64,000 nt of DNA, taken from assembly GCA_963840835.1 (NCBI GenBank), contig CAWJAM010000002.1:124001-188000 (forward strand), read 5' to 3'. Each line of letters starts with the position of its first letter. Positions within the stretch are counted from its first letter, which is position 1. The stretch comes from Rubrobacter_D sp963840835. Lineage in GTDB: Bacteria; Actinomycetota; Rubrobacteria; Rubrobacterales; Rubrobacteraceae. The notes under the pieces are model-generated. The model saw nothing but the letters and a program-made list of their open reading frames with translations. It was not told the origin of the DNA and ran no database searches. Below, piece by piece: positions 57,781 to 64,000 of the stretch. The position numbers and the translations under genes are program-made.

Positions 57781-59187
57781 TTGGACGGTACGATGCGGGT
57801 CATCAATCCGGCTACGGGGGAGGGCATCGAGGAGGTACAGGTCTCCTCACGTGAAGAGATCGATGCGACCGTAGGGCGTGCCAGGGCCGGGCTGTTGGAG
57901 TGGCGGGGTTTCGCCGGGCTCGACCGGGCTGGCCTGTTCCACGATCTTGCGCGTGGGTTGCGGGATCATGCCGATGAGTTGGCGGAGATCATGACCCATG
58001 AGGGCGGCAAGCCCTACATCGAGAACCACGACGAAGTCGAGTGGACGGCGGCCTGCTTCGATTACTACGGCGAGATCGCGCGCGACTCCGTAGGCTACCT
58101 ACCCGCTCCCATCGAACCCCAGCAACTCGCCCTCGTCGTGAAGGAACCCGTTGGGGTCGTGGCCTGCATCGTACCCTGGAATTTTCCGCTTCTTTTGGCG
58201 GCGTGGAAGGTCGCCCCGGCGCTGGCCGCGGGGAACTCCGTCCTCCTGAAGCCCTCCGAGGAGACGCCGCTGGCCACGAGGCGCATGATCGAGCTCATGG
58301 ACGACCTGCCCGACGGCGTCCTGCAGGGCGTCTACGGAGCAGGAGCCGTCGGCGACGCCCTGGTAAGGCATCCTGGCGTTGACATGGTGGCGTTTACGGG
58401 GAGCCAGGCGACGGGCCAGAAGGTGGCGCACGTCGCGGCGGAACGTCTGATCCCCGCCAACCTCGAGCTGGGTGGCAAGGACGCCTTCATAATCTGCGAC
58501 GACGTGGACATCGAGATCGCCGCCCAGGGCGCCGTGTGGGCCGCCTGCCTGAACGCGGGACAGGTCTGCACCTCCTCGGAGCGCTTCTACGTGATGGACA
58601 AAGTGGCCGACGACTTCGTCGAGGCTTCGAGGAGCTTCGTAGAAACCTTGAATATCGGCGACCCGATGGACCGATCGACGGACATAGGGCCCATGATCAA
58701 CGGCCCCGGCCGAGAGAAGGTCGAGCGTCACGTCGGGGAGGCCCTACAGAAGGGCGCAACACTCGTCACCGGCGGAGAGCGCTACGGCGAGCGGGGCTTC
58801 TTCTACAGGCCCACCGTCCTCACCGGCGTGACGCCGTCCATGACGGTGATGCGCGACGAGACCTTCGGGCCCGTGGTCCCCGTCGTCGAAGTCGGGAGCC
58901 TCGATGAGGCCATAGAGCAGGCTAACTCCGTGCCATATGGGCTGGGGGCCAACGTGTACACGCAGGACTTCGAGAAGATGCTCAAGTGTATGCGCGAGCT
59001 CAGGGCTGGGACCGTCTGGATCAACGACCCCCTCACCGACAACGACGCAGCGCCCTTCGGGGGCCAGAAGGGGAGCGGCATCGGCCGCGAGCTCGGCCGC
59101 GAGGGCCTCGAAGCCTTCCAGGAATCGAAGCACGTCCACATAGACCCCAAGGTCGAGAAGAAAGAGTGGTGGTATCCATATGGGTAG
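57781..59187 (+). CDS. Third aldehyde dehydrogenase, substrate unclear
   Basis: A 468-residue NAD(P)-dependent ALDH. It has IVPWNFPLLLAAWKVAPALAAGNSVLLKPSEETP, AFTGSQATGQK, the glutamate in LELGGKDAFIICDDVDIE, the cysteine in LNAGQVCTSSERF and the C-terminal TVWINDPLTDNDAAPFGGQKGSGIGRELGREGLEAFQESKHVHI. These are close to betaine-aldehyde or aminoaldehyde dehydrogenases. Three closely spaced codons (GTG 57778, TTG 57781, ATG 57793) could be the start; TTG 57781 has AGGAG at 6 nt. It is separated from gabD by the palindrome at 57729-57758, so it may be expressed apart. Confidence 0.85.
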   Translation: MDGTMRVINPATGEGIEEVQVSSREEIDATVGRARAGLLEWRGFAGLDRAGLFHDLARGLRDHADELAEIMTHEGGKPYIENHDEVEWTAACFDYYGEIARDSVGYLPAPIEPQQLALVVKEPVGVVACIVPWNFPLLLAAWKVAPALAAGNSVLLKPSEETPLATRRMIELMDDLPDGVLQGVYGAGAVGDALVRHPGVDMVAFTGSQATGQKVAHVAAERLIPANLELGGKDAFIICDDVDIEIAAQGAVWAACLNAGQVCTSSERFYVMDKVADDFVEASRSFVETLNIGDPMDRSTDIGPMINGPGREKVERHVGEALQKGATLVTGGERYGERGFFYRPTVLTGVTPSMTVMRDETFGPVVPVVEVGSLDEAIEQANSVPYGLGANVYTQDFEKMLKCMRELRAGTVWINDPLTDNDAAPFGGQKGSGIGRELGREGLEAFQESKHVHIDPKVEKKEWWYPYG

Positions 59188-59188
59188 G

Positions 59189-59217
59189 TTTCAGGCCACA
59201 GGCTTCAGGCATCAGTT
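59189..59217. repeat. TTCAGGC-type short repeat array
   Basis: Three tandem-like units (TTTCAGGCCACAGGCTTCAGG and onwards) directly after the third ALDH stop. Similar arrays: 24236-24262, 37531-37553, 56053-56079 and 56211-56233. Confidence 0.55.
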
Positions 59218-59244
59218 GTTGTCGTTCGCGAAGGGTCCGTCTGC

Positions 59245-59946
59245 ATGAGCGCCCGACCGGAGATGATTTCTACGGGCGTCTACAGGGTGGACGCCATCGG
59301 GTTCCCAAACGCCATCAATATACTGCTCCTCGAGAACGACGACGGCTGGACGCTCGTGGACACCGGCGTCGAGGGCAGCGTGGATCGAATCCGCGAGGCG
59401 CTCTCGGCGCTCGGCTCGGGACCTGAGGACATCAGGCGCATCTTCCTCTCCCACCACCATGACGACCACACCGGGGGGTTGAAGGGCATCAGGGAGTGGG
59501 CGCCCGACGCCGAGGTAGGCGCCACGGAGTACGAGGCGTATGTTATCTCGGGCAAGCTGCCGCCGGCCCTGCCGTCGAACCCGATCTTGCGCCGCCTGGC
59601 GCAAGGGATGAGCGTGCCGACCAGCCCCGTGGAGAAGATCCTGCGCGAGGGCGACCTCGTCTCGGGCTTCCGCATCGTCTCCACGCCGGGCCACAGCCTC
59701 GGGCACGCCTCGCTACTGCGCGATTCCGACGGCCTGCTGTTCACGGCCGACGCCTTCGGGAGCCTGCCGCGGAAGATTCGGGTCGGCGTCATCAAGGCTC
59801 TGTGCACGGACCCGCCGATGGCGAGACGCTCGGCTCGGAAGCTGCTCGGCGAGCGGTTCGCCACGGTCGTGATGGGCCACGGTCCCGTCTTGCGCTCGGA
59901 CGCCAGGGCGAGGCTGCAACGAGCAGTCGAGCGTTGCAGGTACTGA
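59245..59946 (+). CDS. Metallo-beta-lactamase-fold hydrolase
   Basis: A 233-residue MBL-fold protein with the metal motif HHHDDH (LSHHHDDHTGG), a second-site His in STPGHSLGHASL, an Asp in LFTADAFG and a C-terminal His in VMGHGPVL. It resembles YflN/glyoxalase II-like hydrolases: thioesters, lactones or similar small substrates are possible. Soluble, no signal peptide. ATG 59245 with AAGGG upstream. Stand-alone gene placed between two repeat elements. Substrate unknown. Confidence 0.87.
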   Translation: MSARPEMISTGVYRVDAIGFPNAINILLLENDDGWTLVDTGVEGSVDRIREALSALGSGPEDIRRIFLSHHHDDHTGGLKGIREWAPDAEVGATEYEAYVISGKLPPALPSNPILRRLAQGMSVPTSPVEKILREGDLVSGFRIVSTPGHSLGHASLLRDSDGLLFTADAFGSLPRKIRVGVIKALCTDPPMARRSARKLLGERFATVVMGHGPVLRSDARARLQRAVERCRY

Positions 59947-59947
59947 A

Positions 59948-60065
59948 GCGAATAGCAGAGGTCTTGACCTCTGCTGTTCGCGCATTTCAGCCGGTCAGCA
60001 AGTCAGCACTTCAGCAAGAACAAAAAGCTGAAATGCTGAGGTGCTGACCGGCTGAAATGCTTGCG
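59948..60065. repeat. Compound hairpin repeat, copy 4
   Basis: First stem GCGAATAGCAGAGGTC (59948-59963) with complement to 59981; compared with copy 1 one pair is swapped from T-A to A-T and another is a T-G wobble, so the stem is kept. It is followed by the imperfect TCAGC/GCTGA stem (about 59982-60060) with an A-rich loop. The third TTGCAATGGGG stem is missing; only TTGCG remains. Confidence 0.85.
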
Positions 60066-60094
60066 CTTCGGACATCCTGAGGGCGGAGGTCGCG

Positions 60095-60622
60095 TTGGAG
60101 CCGAACAGGATCGGGTTTCGAAGGCTGCGTAACGCCGACCTGCCCATGATCCACCGCTGGCTCCATACCCCGCACGTCGCCCGGTGGTGGCATGAAGACA
60201 CAGGCACCTTCGAAGAGGTGTCGGAGGAGTACACGGCCTACATCGAGGGCGAGGAGCCGGTAGAACCGTTCCTGATCCTCTACGACGACGGGCCCGTCGG
60301 CTACATCCAGTCGTACAGGGTCTCCGACGACGAAGAGTACGAGGGACTCACTGGCATCGAGAACTCCGCGGGGATAGACCTGTTCATTGGGGAAGAATAC
60401 CTGCTGTACAGAGGCCTTGGCCCGCTCGTTATCCGGCGTTTCATCGAGGAAGTCGTCTTCGCCGACGAGAGCATCGCGGTCTGTATCATCGACCCCGAGC
60501 CAGAGAACACGGCCGCCATCAGGGCGTACGAAAGAGTTGGCTTCCGTTACTTCAAGTCCGCGGATACGTCGGAGGGCCCGGTCTATTTGATGAAACTTCG
60601 GCGGGAGGAGTTCTTGGGATGA
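60095..60622 (+). CDS. GNAT acetyltransferase of the AAC(6')-like group
   Basis: A 175-residue GCN5-related N-acetyltransferase. The C-terminal DPEPENTAAIRAYERVGFRYFKSADTSEGPVYLMKL is close to the AAC(6')-I aminoglycoside acetyltransferase pattern, in particular the D-P-x-P-x-N-x-x-A-I-x-x-Y-E motif; the acetyl-CoA loop is LLYRGLGPLVIRRF. The N-terminus, FRRLRNADLPMIHRWLHTPHVARWW, also fits. Chromosomal relatives often act on other amines, so antibiotic modification cannot be claimed. Start TTG 60095 lies 5 nt after GGAGG. A fragment of an FAD enzyme overlaps the stop (60619). Confidence 0.85.
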   Translation: MEPNRIGFRRLRNADLPMIHRWLHTPHVARWWHEDTGTFEEVSEEYTAYIEGEEPVEPFLILYDDGPVGYIQSYRVSDDEEYEGLTGIENSAGIDLFIGEEYLLYRGLGPLVIRRFIEEVVFADESIAVCIIDPEPENTAAIRAYERVGFRYFKSADTSEGPVYLMKLRREEFLG

Positions 60623-60666
60623 ACGACGGACGATACGACGCCACCGTGGTTGGCTCCGGGCACAAC
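60619..60666 (+). pseudogene. N-terminal fragment of an FAD-dependent oxidoreductase
   Basis: ATG 60619 overlaps the GNAT stop. The first 16 residues read MNDGRYDATVVGSGHN, the start of a phytoene-desaturase-like FAD enzyme (D-A-x-V-V-G-S-G-x-N), but the similarity stops abruptly and the frame continues without it. It is a remnant of a gene that was cut or replaced. Confidence 0.6.
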
Positions 60667-60820
60667 ATGAGGTGCAGCATCTCCCTCTCGTTCTCGATCA
60701 GTTTAGGAGAGGCTTCCCGTGGCGCCGCGAGACGGCCGGGGCTGAGGACTGCGCCTCCGCGTCCCACGGTCCGGATCGCACTCAGCACGTCGTCTTTGGC
60801 GGCGTCCTTTAGCACGCCCC
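60662..60820 (-). pseudogene. Response-regulator fragment (receiver end and linker)
   Basis: The minus-strand frame reads GVLKDAAKDDVLSAIRTVGRGGAVLSPG and, further on, LIENEREMLHLML. These correspond to the last helix of a receiver domain and to the start of the LuxR DNA-binding domain (LTEREREVL...) in NarL-type regulators. The front part of the receiver and the HTH that should follow are missing. It directly abuts the HTH remnant at 60821-60988, but in the wrong order for one gene. Confidence 0.6.
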
Positions 60821-60988
60821 CTACGATCCTTCGTACACCAGCCCGGCCTCTCTGGCGCGGATGATGGACCGGTCTGCGACCTGCAGCTTGGTGAAGATGT
60901 TCGAAACGTGGTTGCGGACGGTCTTGGGACTCAGGTGTAGATGCTTCGCGATCTCGGGGTTGATCTCATGGTGAGTTATGAGATCCAA
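60821..60988 (-). pseudogene. LuxR-type HTH remnant (C-terminal part of a response regulator)
   Basis: About 55 residues of a LuxR HTH: NPEIAKHLHLSPKTVRNHVSN, then IFTKLQVADRSIIRAREAGL and stop at 60821-60823. No start codon is available: an in-frame TAG lies about 12 codons before. The section is cut off upstream by the acyl-CoA dehydrogenase gene end at 61010. It misses two or three residues around ADRS-II compared with the family. Clearly a fragment. Confidence 0.7.
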
Positions 60989-61009
60989 TGGTCGTCGATT
61001 CGCGTTCGT

Positions 61010-62188
61010 CTATCCGTCCATCCTGTAAGCTCCTGCGCCGCGCTTCAGCAGTCCGCGGGCGATAATCGTGCGCTGTATCTCGCTCGTGCCCTCCCAGATG
61101 CGGTCGACCCTGAGCTCGCGGTAGTACCGCTCGGCCGGGTTCTCGGTCATGTACCCGCGCCCCCCGAAGACCTGAACGGCCCGGTCAGCCATGCGGCCAG
61201 CCATCTCGGAGGCGAACAGCTTGGCCATCGCCGTCTTCCCGTGCAGGATCTTGGGATCCTCAGCCTCCCACGCCCTGGCGACGTGGTACGTTATGAGCCG
61301 CGCGGCGTTCAACTCTGTCACGGAGTCGGCCAGCATGAACTGGATGGCCTGATACTCAGCGAGTTTCCTGCCGGAGGCCGAACGCTCAAGCGACCATGAC
61401 CGCGCGAGGTCTATCAGCCGTTCGGCCGCCCCGCAACAACGGGCGGCGATCATCAACCGCTCGAGCGAGAACCAGCGCTTGGTTCCCTCGTCCCCACCAG
61501 ATCCCAGCTTCGCACCCTCCGGAACCTTGCAGTCCTTCAGCCTGAGCTCGACGTGCTTGGAGGCGTAGGGGTCGTGCATGAACGTCGGAATGCGTACGAT
61601 CTCCAATCCTGGATTGTCGCGGTCCACGAGGAAAGATGCCTGATCTTCCCCGGCCCAGGCAAGCACTATAAAGAAGCCGGCCCGCTCCCCGCCGGTCACG
61701 AACCATTTCTCCCCGTTCAGCACCCACCCGTCCTCATCTCTCTCGGCGGTGGTCTTTATATCCTTTATGTCAGATCCTGCCTCGGGTTCGGTGATCGCCC
61801 ACGCCTCCCGCGTCTCGCCCCTGATGACGGGCATGACGTAGCGCTCGACCTGCTCGGGGCTGGCGAGCTCGAGCAACTCCCGCGGGCCGCGGTCGGCAAC
61901 CATATAGCCCAGGCCGTTAGTCGTCTTGCCCGACTCTTCCTCCAGCGCCACCAGCGACAACATCGAAAGATCCATGCCCCCGTACTCCCTGGGCATGTTG
62001 AGGTTGCTGAACCCGGCCTCCCGCGCCTTGTCGCGCAGCGCCAGCAGTTTCCCCTCTTCTATCTCTCCGCGCGCCGCGATCTCCGCCTCGAAAGGGTGTA
62101 GCTCCTCCCTCACGAACGCGGCGATGCGCGCCTTCAACTCCCTCACCTCTTCGGGGATCTCGGGCAAGATGTGTTGCGCCGTCGTCAT
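61010..62188 (-). CDS. Acyl-CoA dehydrogenase
   Basis: An FAD enzyme that introduces a 2,3-double bond into an acyl-CoA. The 392-residue protein has the three domains of the family: N-terminal helical (FVREELHPFEAEIAARGEI), central beta (AWAITEPEAGSDIKDIKTTAER, NGEKWFVTGGERAGF) and C-terminal helical (LAEYQAIQFMLADSVTELNAARL, VQVFGGRGYMTENPAERYYRELRVDRIWEGTSEIQRTIIARGLL), which includes the catalytic glutamate region. ATG 62188 has AAGGAG upstream, 16 nt after the DAO-gene stop. It is coupled to the DAO-family gene. The acyl substrate cannot be read from sequence. Confidence 0.92.
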   Translation of the reverse strand: MTTAQHILPEIPEEVRELKARIAAFVREELHPFEAEIAARGEIEEGKLLALRDKAREAGFSNLNMPREYGGMDLSMLSLVALEEESGKTTNGLGYMVADRGPRELLELASPEQVERYVMPVIRGETREAWAITEPEAGSDIKDIKTTAERDEDGWVLNGEKWFVTGGERAGFFIVLAWAGEDQASFLVDRDNPGLEIVRIPTFMHDPYASKHVELRLKDCKVPEGAKLGSGGDEGTKRWFSLERLMIAARCCGAAERLIDLARSWSLERSASGRKLAEYQAIQFMLADSVTELNAARLITYHVARAWEAEDPKILHGKTAMAKLFASEMAGRMADRAVQVFGGRGYMTENPAERYYRELRVDRIWEGTSEIQRTIIARGLLKRGAGAYRMDG

Positions 62189-62204
62189 GGCTCTATCTCC
62201 TTGT

Positions 62205-63383
62205 CTACTTCTTCGGGAAGGGAAGCGCGATCGCATCCTCGACCTTGCCGGGATCTCTCTCCCGCGAGAACCGCGCCAACTCCACGTCCTCCTTCGGCAA
62301 GTCTCCTACACTACCTTCGGAGATCAGGGCAGCCATCTTCTCCCCGAGCGCGGGACCCCACATCATCCCGTGCCCCCCGGCCGCGAGCACGTAGAAGCCC
62401 TCGACCGGCTCGTCGATGATCGGCAGGTGATCCGGCGTATAGTCTATGGACGCAGCCCACGAACGGGATACCGGCAACCCGGCGAGCGCCGGATGGGCCG
62501 ACTCCCAATCGGGTCGCATCTGCTCGTAGTAGTCCCAATCGAAGCTGATCTGATACCGCCCCGACGTATCCGCCTCATCAACGGGGTTGCTCATGCCAAG
62601 GAGTACGCCCTGCTCCTCGGGCCGCCAGTAATAACCCTTGCCGACGTTGAACACCAACGGAAACGGGTGCATCGCCCCCTCATCCAGGACCGGGAAGCTG
62701 ACGATCTGGTGCCGCACCGCCATTACGGGCACCTCCAGCCCGACCATCGCGCCAACCGCGTGCGCCCCCCGCGGTCCGCCCGCGTCCACCACCCTCTCCG
62801 CCTCGAAGACGCCCCGCACACTCTCGACGGCGAAACGACCGCCGCGACTTTCGACACCAAGCACCTCGCACATCTCGAACAGGTCGACCGCGTCCTCGGA
62901 GAGGGCTGCGTAGGTGGCGTTGCGGGCGGCCACCGGCGGATGCACGTAGCCGTCGTCCGCGGTGTACGTCGCCCCGACGAAACGGTCCCAATTCAGGTCC
63001 GGGAACCGCCTCTTGCCCTCCTCGGGCTCGACCCACTCGTTCTCGACCCCGGCCTCCCGCCGCACCTCGACGAGCCGCAGAAAGCCCTCCCTCTCCTCCT
63101 CGGTCTCGGCGACGATGTAATACCCCGTCTCCCTGAAACCGGAGTCGAGCCCGAGATCCTCCCCGAGTCGCAGGTACAACTCCCTCGAGAGCCTGCCGAG
63201 CTTCGCCGCCGTTTCTGAGCCCCCTTGCTGGCGTACCACCCCGGCCGAACGGCTGGTCGCCCCACCCCCAGCCCATCCGCGCTCGAGCACCGCGACGCGC
63301 CCGAAGCCCCGCCCGCCTAGCCGGAGAGCGGTCCACAGGCCCAGGTTACCACCACCAACAACCACCACGTCGTATACCGGCAT
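62205..63383 (-). CDS. DAO-family FAD oxidoreductase (sarcosine/dimethylglycine oxidase-like)
   Basis: A 392-residue flavoprotein with FAD fingerprint VVVVGGGNLGLWTALRLGGRG, the GGGATSRSAGVVRQQ motif, YHPPVAAR-like GYVHPPVAARN and C-terminal IDYTPDHLPIIDEPVEGFYVLAAGGHGMMWGPALGEKMAALI. The fold and length fit sarcosine oxidase beta-subunit-like or monomeric secondary-amine oxidases. It is the first gene of a minus-strand pair and divergent from a Rieske oxygenase gene, the pairing seen in glycine betaine or carnitine degradation. Start ATG 63383, with AGGAGGAG upstream. Confidence 0.85.
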   Translation of the reverse strand: MPVYDVVVVGGGNLGLWTALRLGGRGFGRVAVLERGWAGGGATSRSAGVVRQQGGSETAAKLGRLSRELYLRLGEDLGLDSGFRETGYYIVAETEEEREGFLRLVEVRREAGVENEWVEPEEGKRRFPDLNWDRFVGATYTADDGYVHPPVAARNATYAALSEDAVDLFEMCEVLGVESRGGRFAVESVRGVFEAERVVDAGGPRGAHAVGAMVGLEVPVMAVRHQIVSFPVLDEGAMHPFPLVFNVGKGYYWRPEEQGVLLGMSNPVDEADTSGRYQISFDWDYYEQMRPDWESAHPALAGLPVSRSWAASIDYTPDHLPIIDEPVEGFYVLAAGGHGMMWGPALGEKMAALISEGSVGDLPKEDVELARFSRERDPGKVEDAIALPFPKK

Positions 63384-63451
63384 CCCTGGCTCCTCCTTTT
63401 CCGTAACTGCCCGTGTCCCTCGCTACCGGATCACACCATCATCCACACGAT

Positions 63452-63468
63452 CTTGAACCGTGGTTTAG
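63452..63468 (+). promoter_or_regulatory. CTTGAACC motif, site C
   Basis: CTTGAACCGTGGTTTAG with internal AACC-GT-GGTT symmetry. It resembles the site over the Rieske promoter and the one at 34624-34640, and lies about 70 bp ahead of the DAO gene start. Confidence 0.4.
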
Positions 63469-63639
63469 TGCTTCCCTCAAGCTAACCCGCCCCCCATACC
63501 ACCCGCGAGCTAACGCGGCGAACAGGTTCGAAAACCCGTATTTGTAAGGATATCTTCTGTCAGACCCGTTCTTCCCGAACGCGGTAAGGCGTCCAGGGAC
63601 AGTCCGACGGACGGAAGGCCTTTCAGCTACGGAATGTTC

Positions 63640-63668
63640 TTGAACCATCATTTAAAAAGGATTATACT
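63640..63668 (+). promoter_or_regulatory. Rieske gene promoter with overlapping motif site
   Basis: TTGAAC (63640-63645), 17 nt, TATACT (63663-63668) is a strong promoter. The -35 hexamer is part of CTTGAACCATCATTTAA (63639-63655), so a regulator bound there would block RNA polymerase. Confidence 0.7.
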
Positions 63669-63746
63669 GAATCCGGCAGATTGCAGCAAACCGGTATGGC
63701 GGCTGGCTGCTCGGACGCTAAGGATTGGCTCGAAAGGGGAGCGCCC

Positions 63747-64000
63747 ATGGTGCCTCTGGATCGCGAACTGTTGGTCTCGTCGTTGGTATCTGACGGGCAG
63801 ATGAGCTTGCCTGGTGCGGCCTACACTGACGCTGCCGTGCTGGCGTGGGAGATGGAGCACTTCTTCGACGAGAGCTGGGTCTGCGTCGGGCGCTCGGGGG
63901 ACTTGAGCGATCCGGGCGACCGGCGGGCGGTCTCCCTCGGGCACGAGCGCGCCCTGCTTGTACGAGGTGAGGCGGGGGCTTTGCGGGCCTTCTACAACGT
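63747..64000 (+). CDS. Rieske non-heme iron oxygenase, alpha subunit (5' part)
   Basis: The first 84 codons of a ring-hydroxylating-type oxygenase subunit. The N-terminus has SLPGAAYTDAAVLAWEMEHFF, then WVCVGRSGDLSDPGDRRAVSLG, LLVRGEAGALRAFYNV, the strand just ahead of the Rieske C-x-H cluster, which lies past the window edge. Relatives include glycine betaine demethylase (GbcA) and carnitine monooxygenase (CntA), as well as aromatic dioxygenases. ATG 63747 has AAAGGGGAG upstream. The DAO-family gene opposite makes an N-methylated amine a plausible substrate; this is inference. Confidence 0.85.
   Translation, partial: MVPLDRELLVSSLVSDGQMSLPGAAYTDAAVLAWEMEHFFDESWVCVGRSGDLSDPGDRRAVSLGHERALLVRGEAGALRAFYN

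Larger units (their letters stand above)
63384..63746. other. Divergent regulatory region of the DAO and Rieske genes
   Basis: 363 bp without a credible gene. It holds two CTTGAACC-type motif sites (63452-63468 and 63639-63655) and the Rieske gene promoter (63640-63668). A reading frame of about 70 codons on the minus strand has no ribosome binding site and no family similarity. Confidence 0.5.

Noticed and set aside
60095..60622. Aminoglycoside resistance gene
   Set aside because: The AAC(6')-like motif is real, but chromosomal GNAT enzymes of this type often modify other substrates; resistance cannot be claimed from sequence.
61926..63218. Open frame of 430 codons antisense to the acyl-CoA dehydrogenase and DAO genes
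   Set aside because: Spans two genuine genes and their junction; composition is that of an antisense frame.
63439..63651. 70-codon minus-strand frame in the divergent region ahead of the DAO gene
   Set aside because: No ribosome binding site, overlaps the Rieske promoter and motif sites, no similarity recognised.

Overview
The window is high-GC DNA, densely coded on both strands, with frequent GTG and TTG starts and several genes that look leaderless. Menaquinone biosynthesis genes, an ArgR-type arginine repressor, membrane sensor proteins of the kind common in Actinomycetota and two phasin-like proteins suggest an actinobacterium, quite possibly of the Rubrobacter group. This assignment is inferred from gene content, because the window holds no rRNA or tRNA gene.

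Layout. 1-5.7 kb: arginine biosynthesis, split into argC-argR (minus) and argJ-argB-argD-argF (plus) around a divergent promoter region with two ARG boxes. 5.7-11.3 kb: single genes, namely a small hypothetical protein, a fatty-acid desaturase, a cold-shock protein, a cysteine-desulfurase-like enzyme, a Rid-family protein, an ACT-domain malic enzyme and an N-terminally short Crp/Fnr regulator. 11.5-20 kb: the menaquinone genes menF-menD-menH and menB-menC-menE, all minus, interrupted by a plus-strand AraC regulator plus VOC-protein cassette. 20-25.9 kb: xylulokinase with a sugar epimerase, a lipobox-bearing sortase, a phasin-like protein, CsbD, BioY and a Uma2 protein. 25.9-30.3 kb: gabT-like and gabP-like genes, both frameshifted, and alanine dehydrogenase. 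30.3-34.4 kb: three paralogous membrane sensor-like proteins without a kinase domain, preceded by a 52-residue ORF.

34.7-59.2 kb is the most striking part: a MerR-XRE-cupin regulator, an S9 peptidase and a second phasin-like protein, followed by a long plus-strand run for polyamine and GABA catabolism. That run holds a class III transaminase, an FAD oxidoreductase, a flavin amine oxidase, a polyamine ABC importer (potA-D-B-C), a second class III enzyme, two APC permeases, a copper amine oxidase, a 38-residue ORF, an agmatinase-family enzyme and three aldehyde dehydrogenases. A simple reading is that agmatine or putrescine is imported or produced, deaminated by one of several alternative enzymes, oxidised to GABA and then passed through succinate semialdehyde to succinate. 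59.2-64 kb: a metallo-beta-lactamase-fold protein, a GNAT acetyltransferase, a cluster of gene fragments, an acyl-CoA dehydrogenase, a DAO-family oxidoreductase and the start of a Rieske oxygenase that leaves the window.

Four intergenic copies of a compound repeat made of stacked hairpins lie next to gene ends, along with three further families of short dispersed palindromes or repeats. No CRISPR array, transposase, phage gene, tRNA or rRNA was seen.
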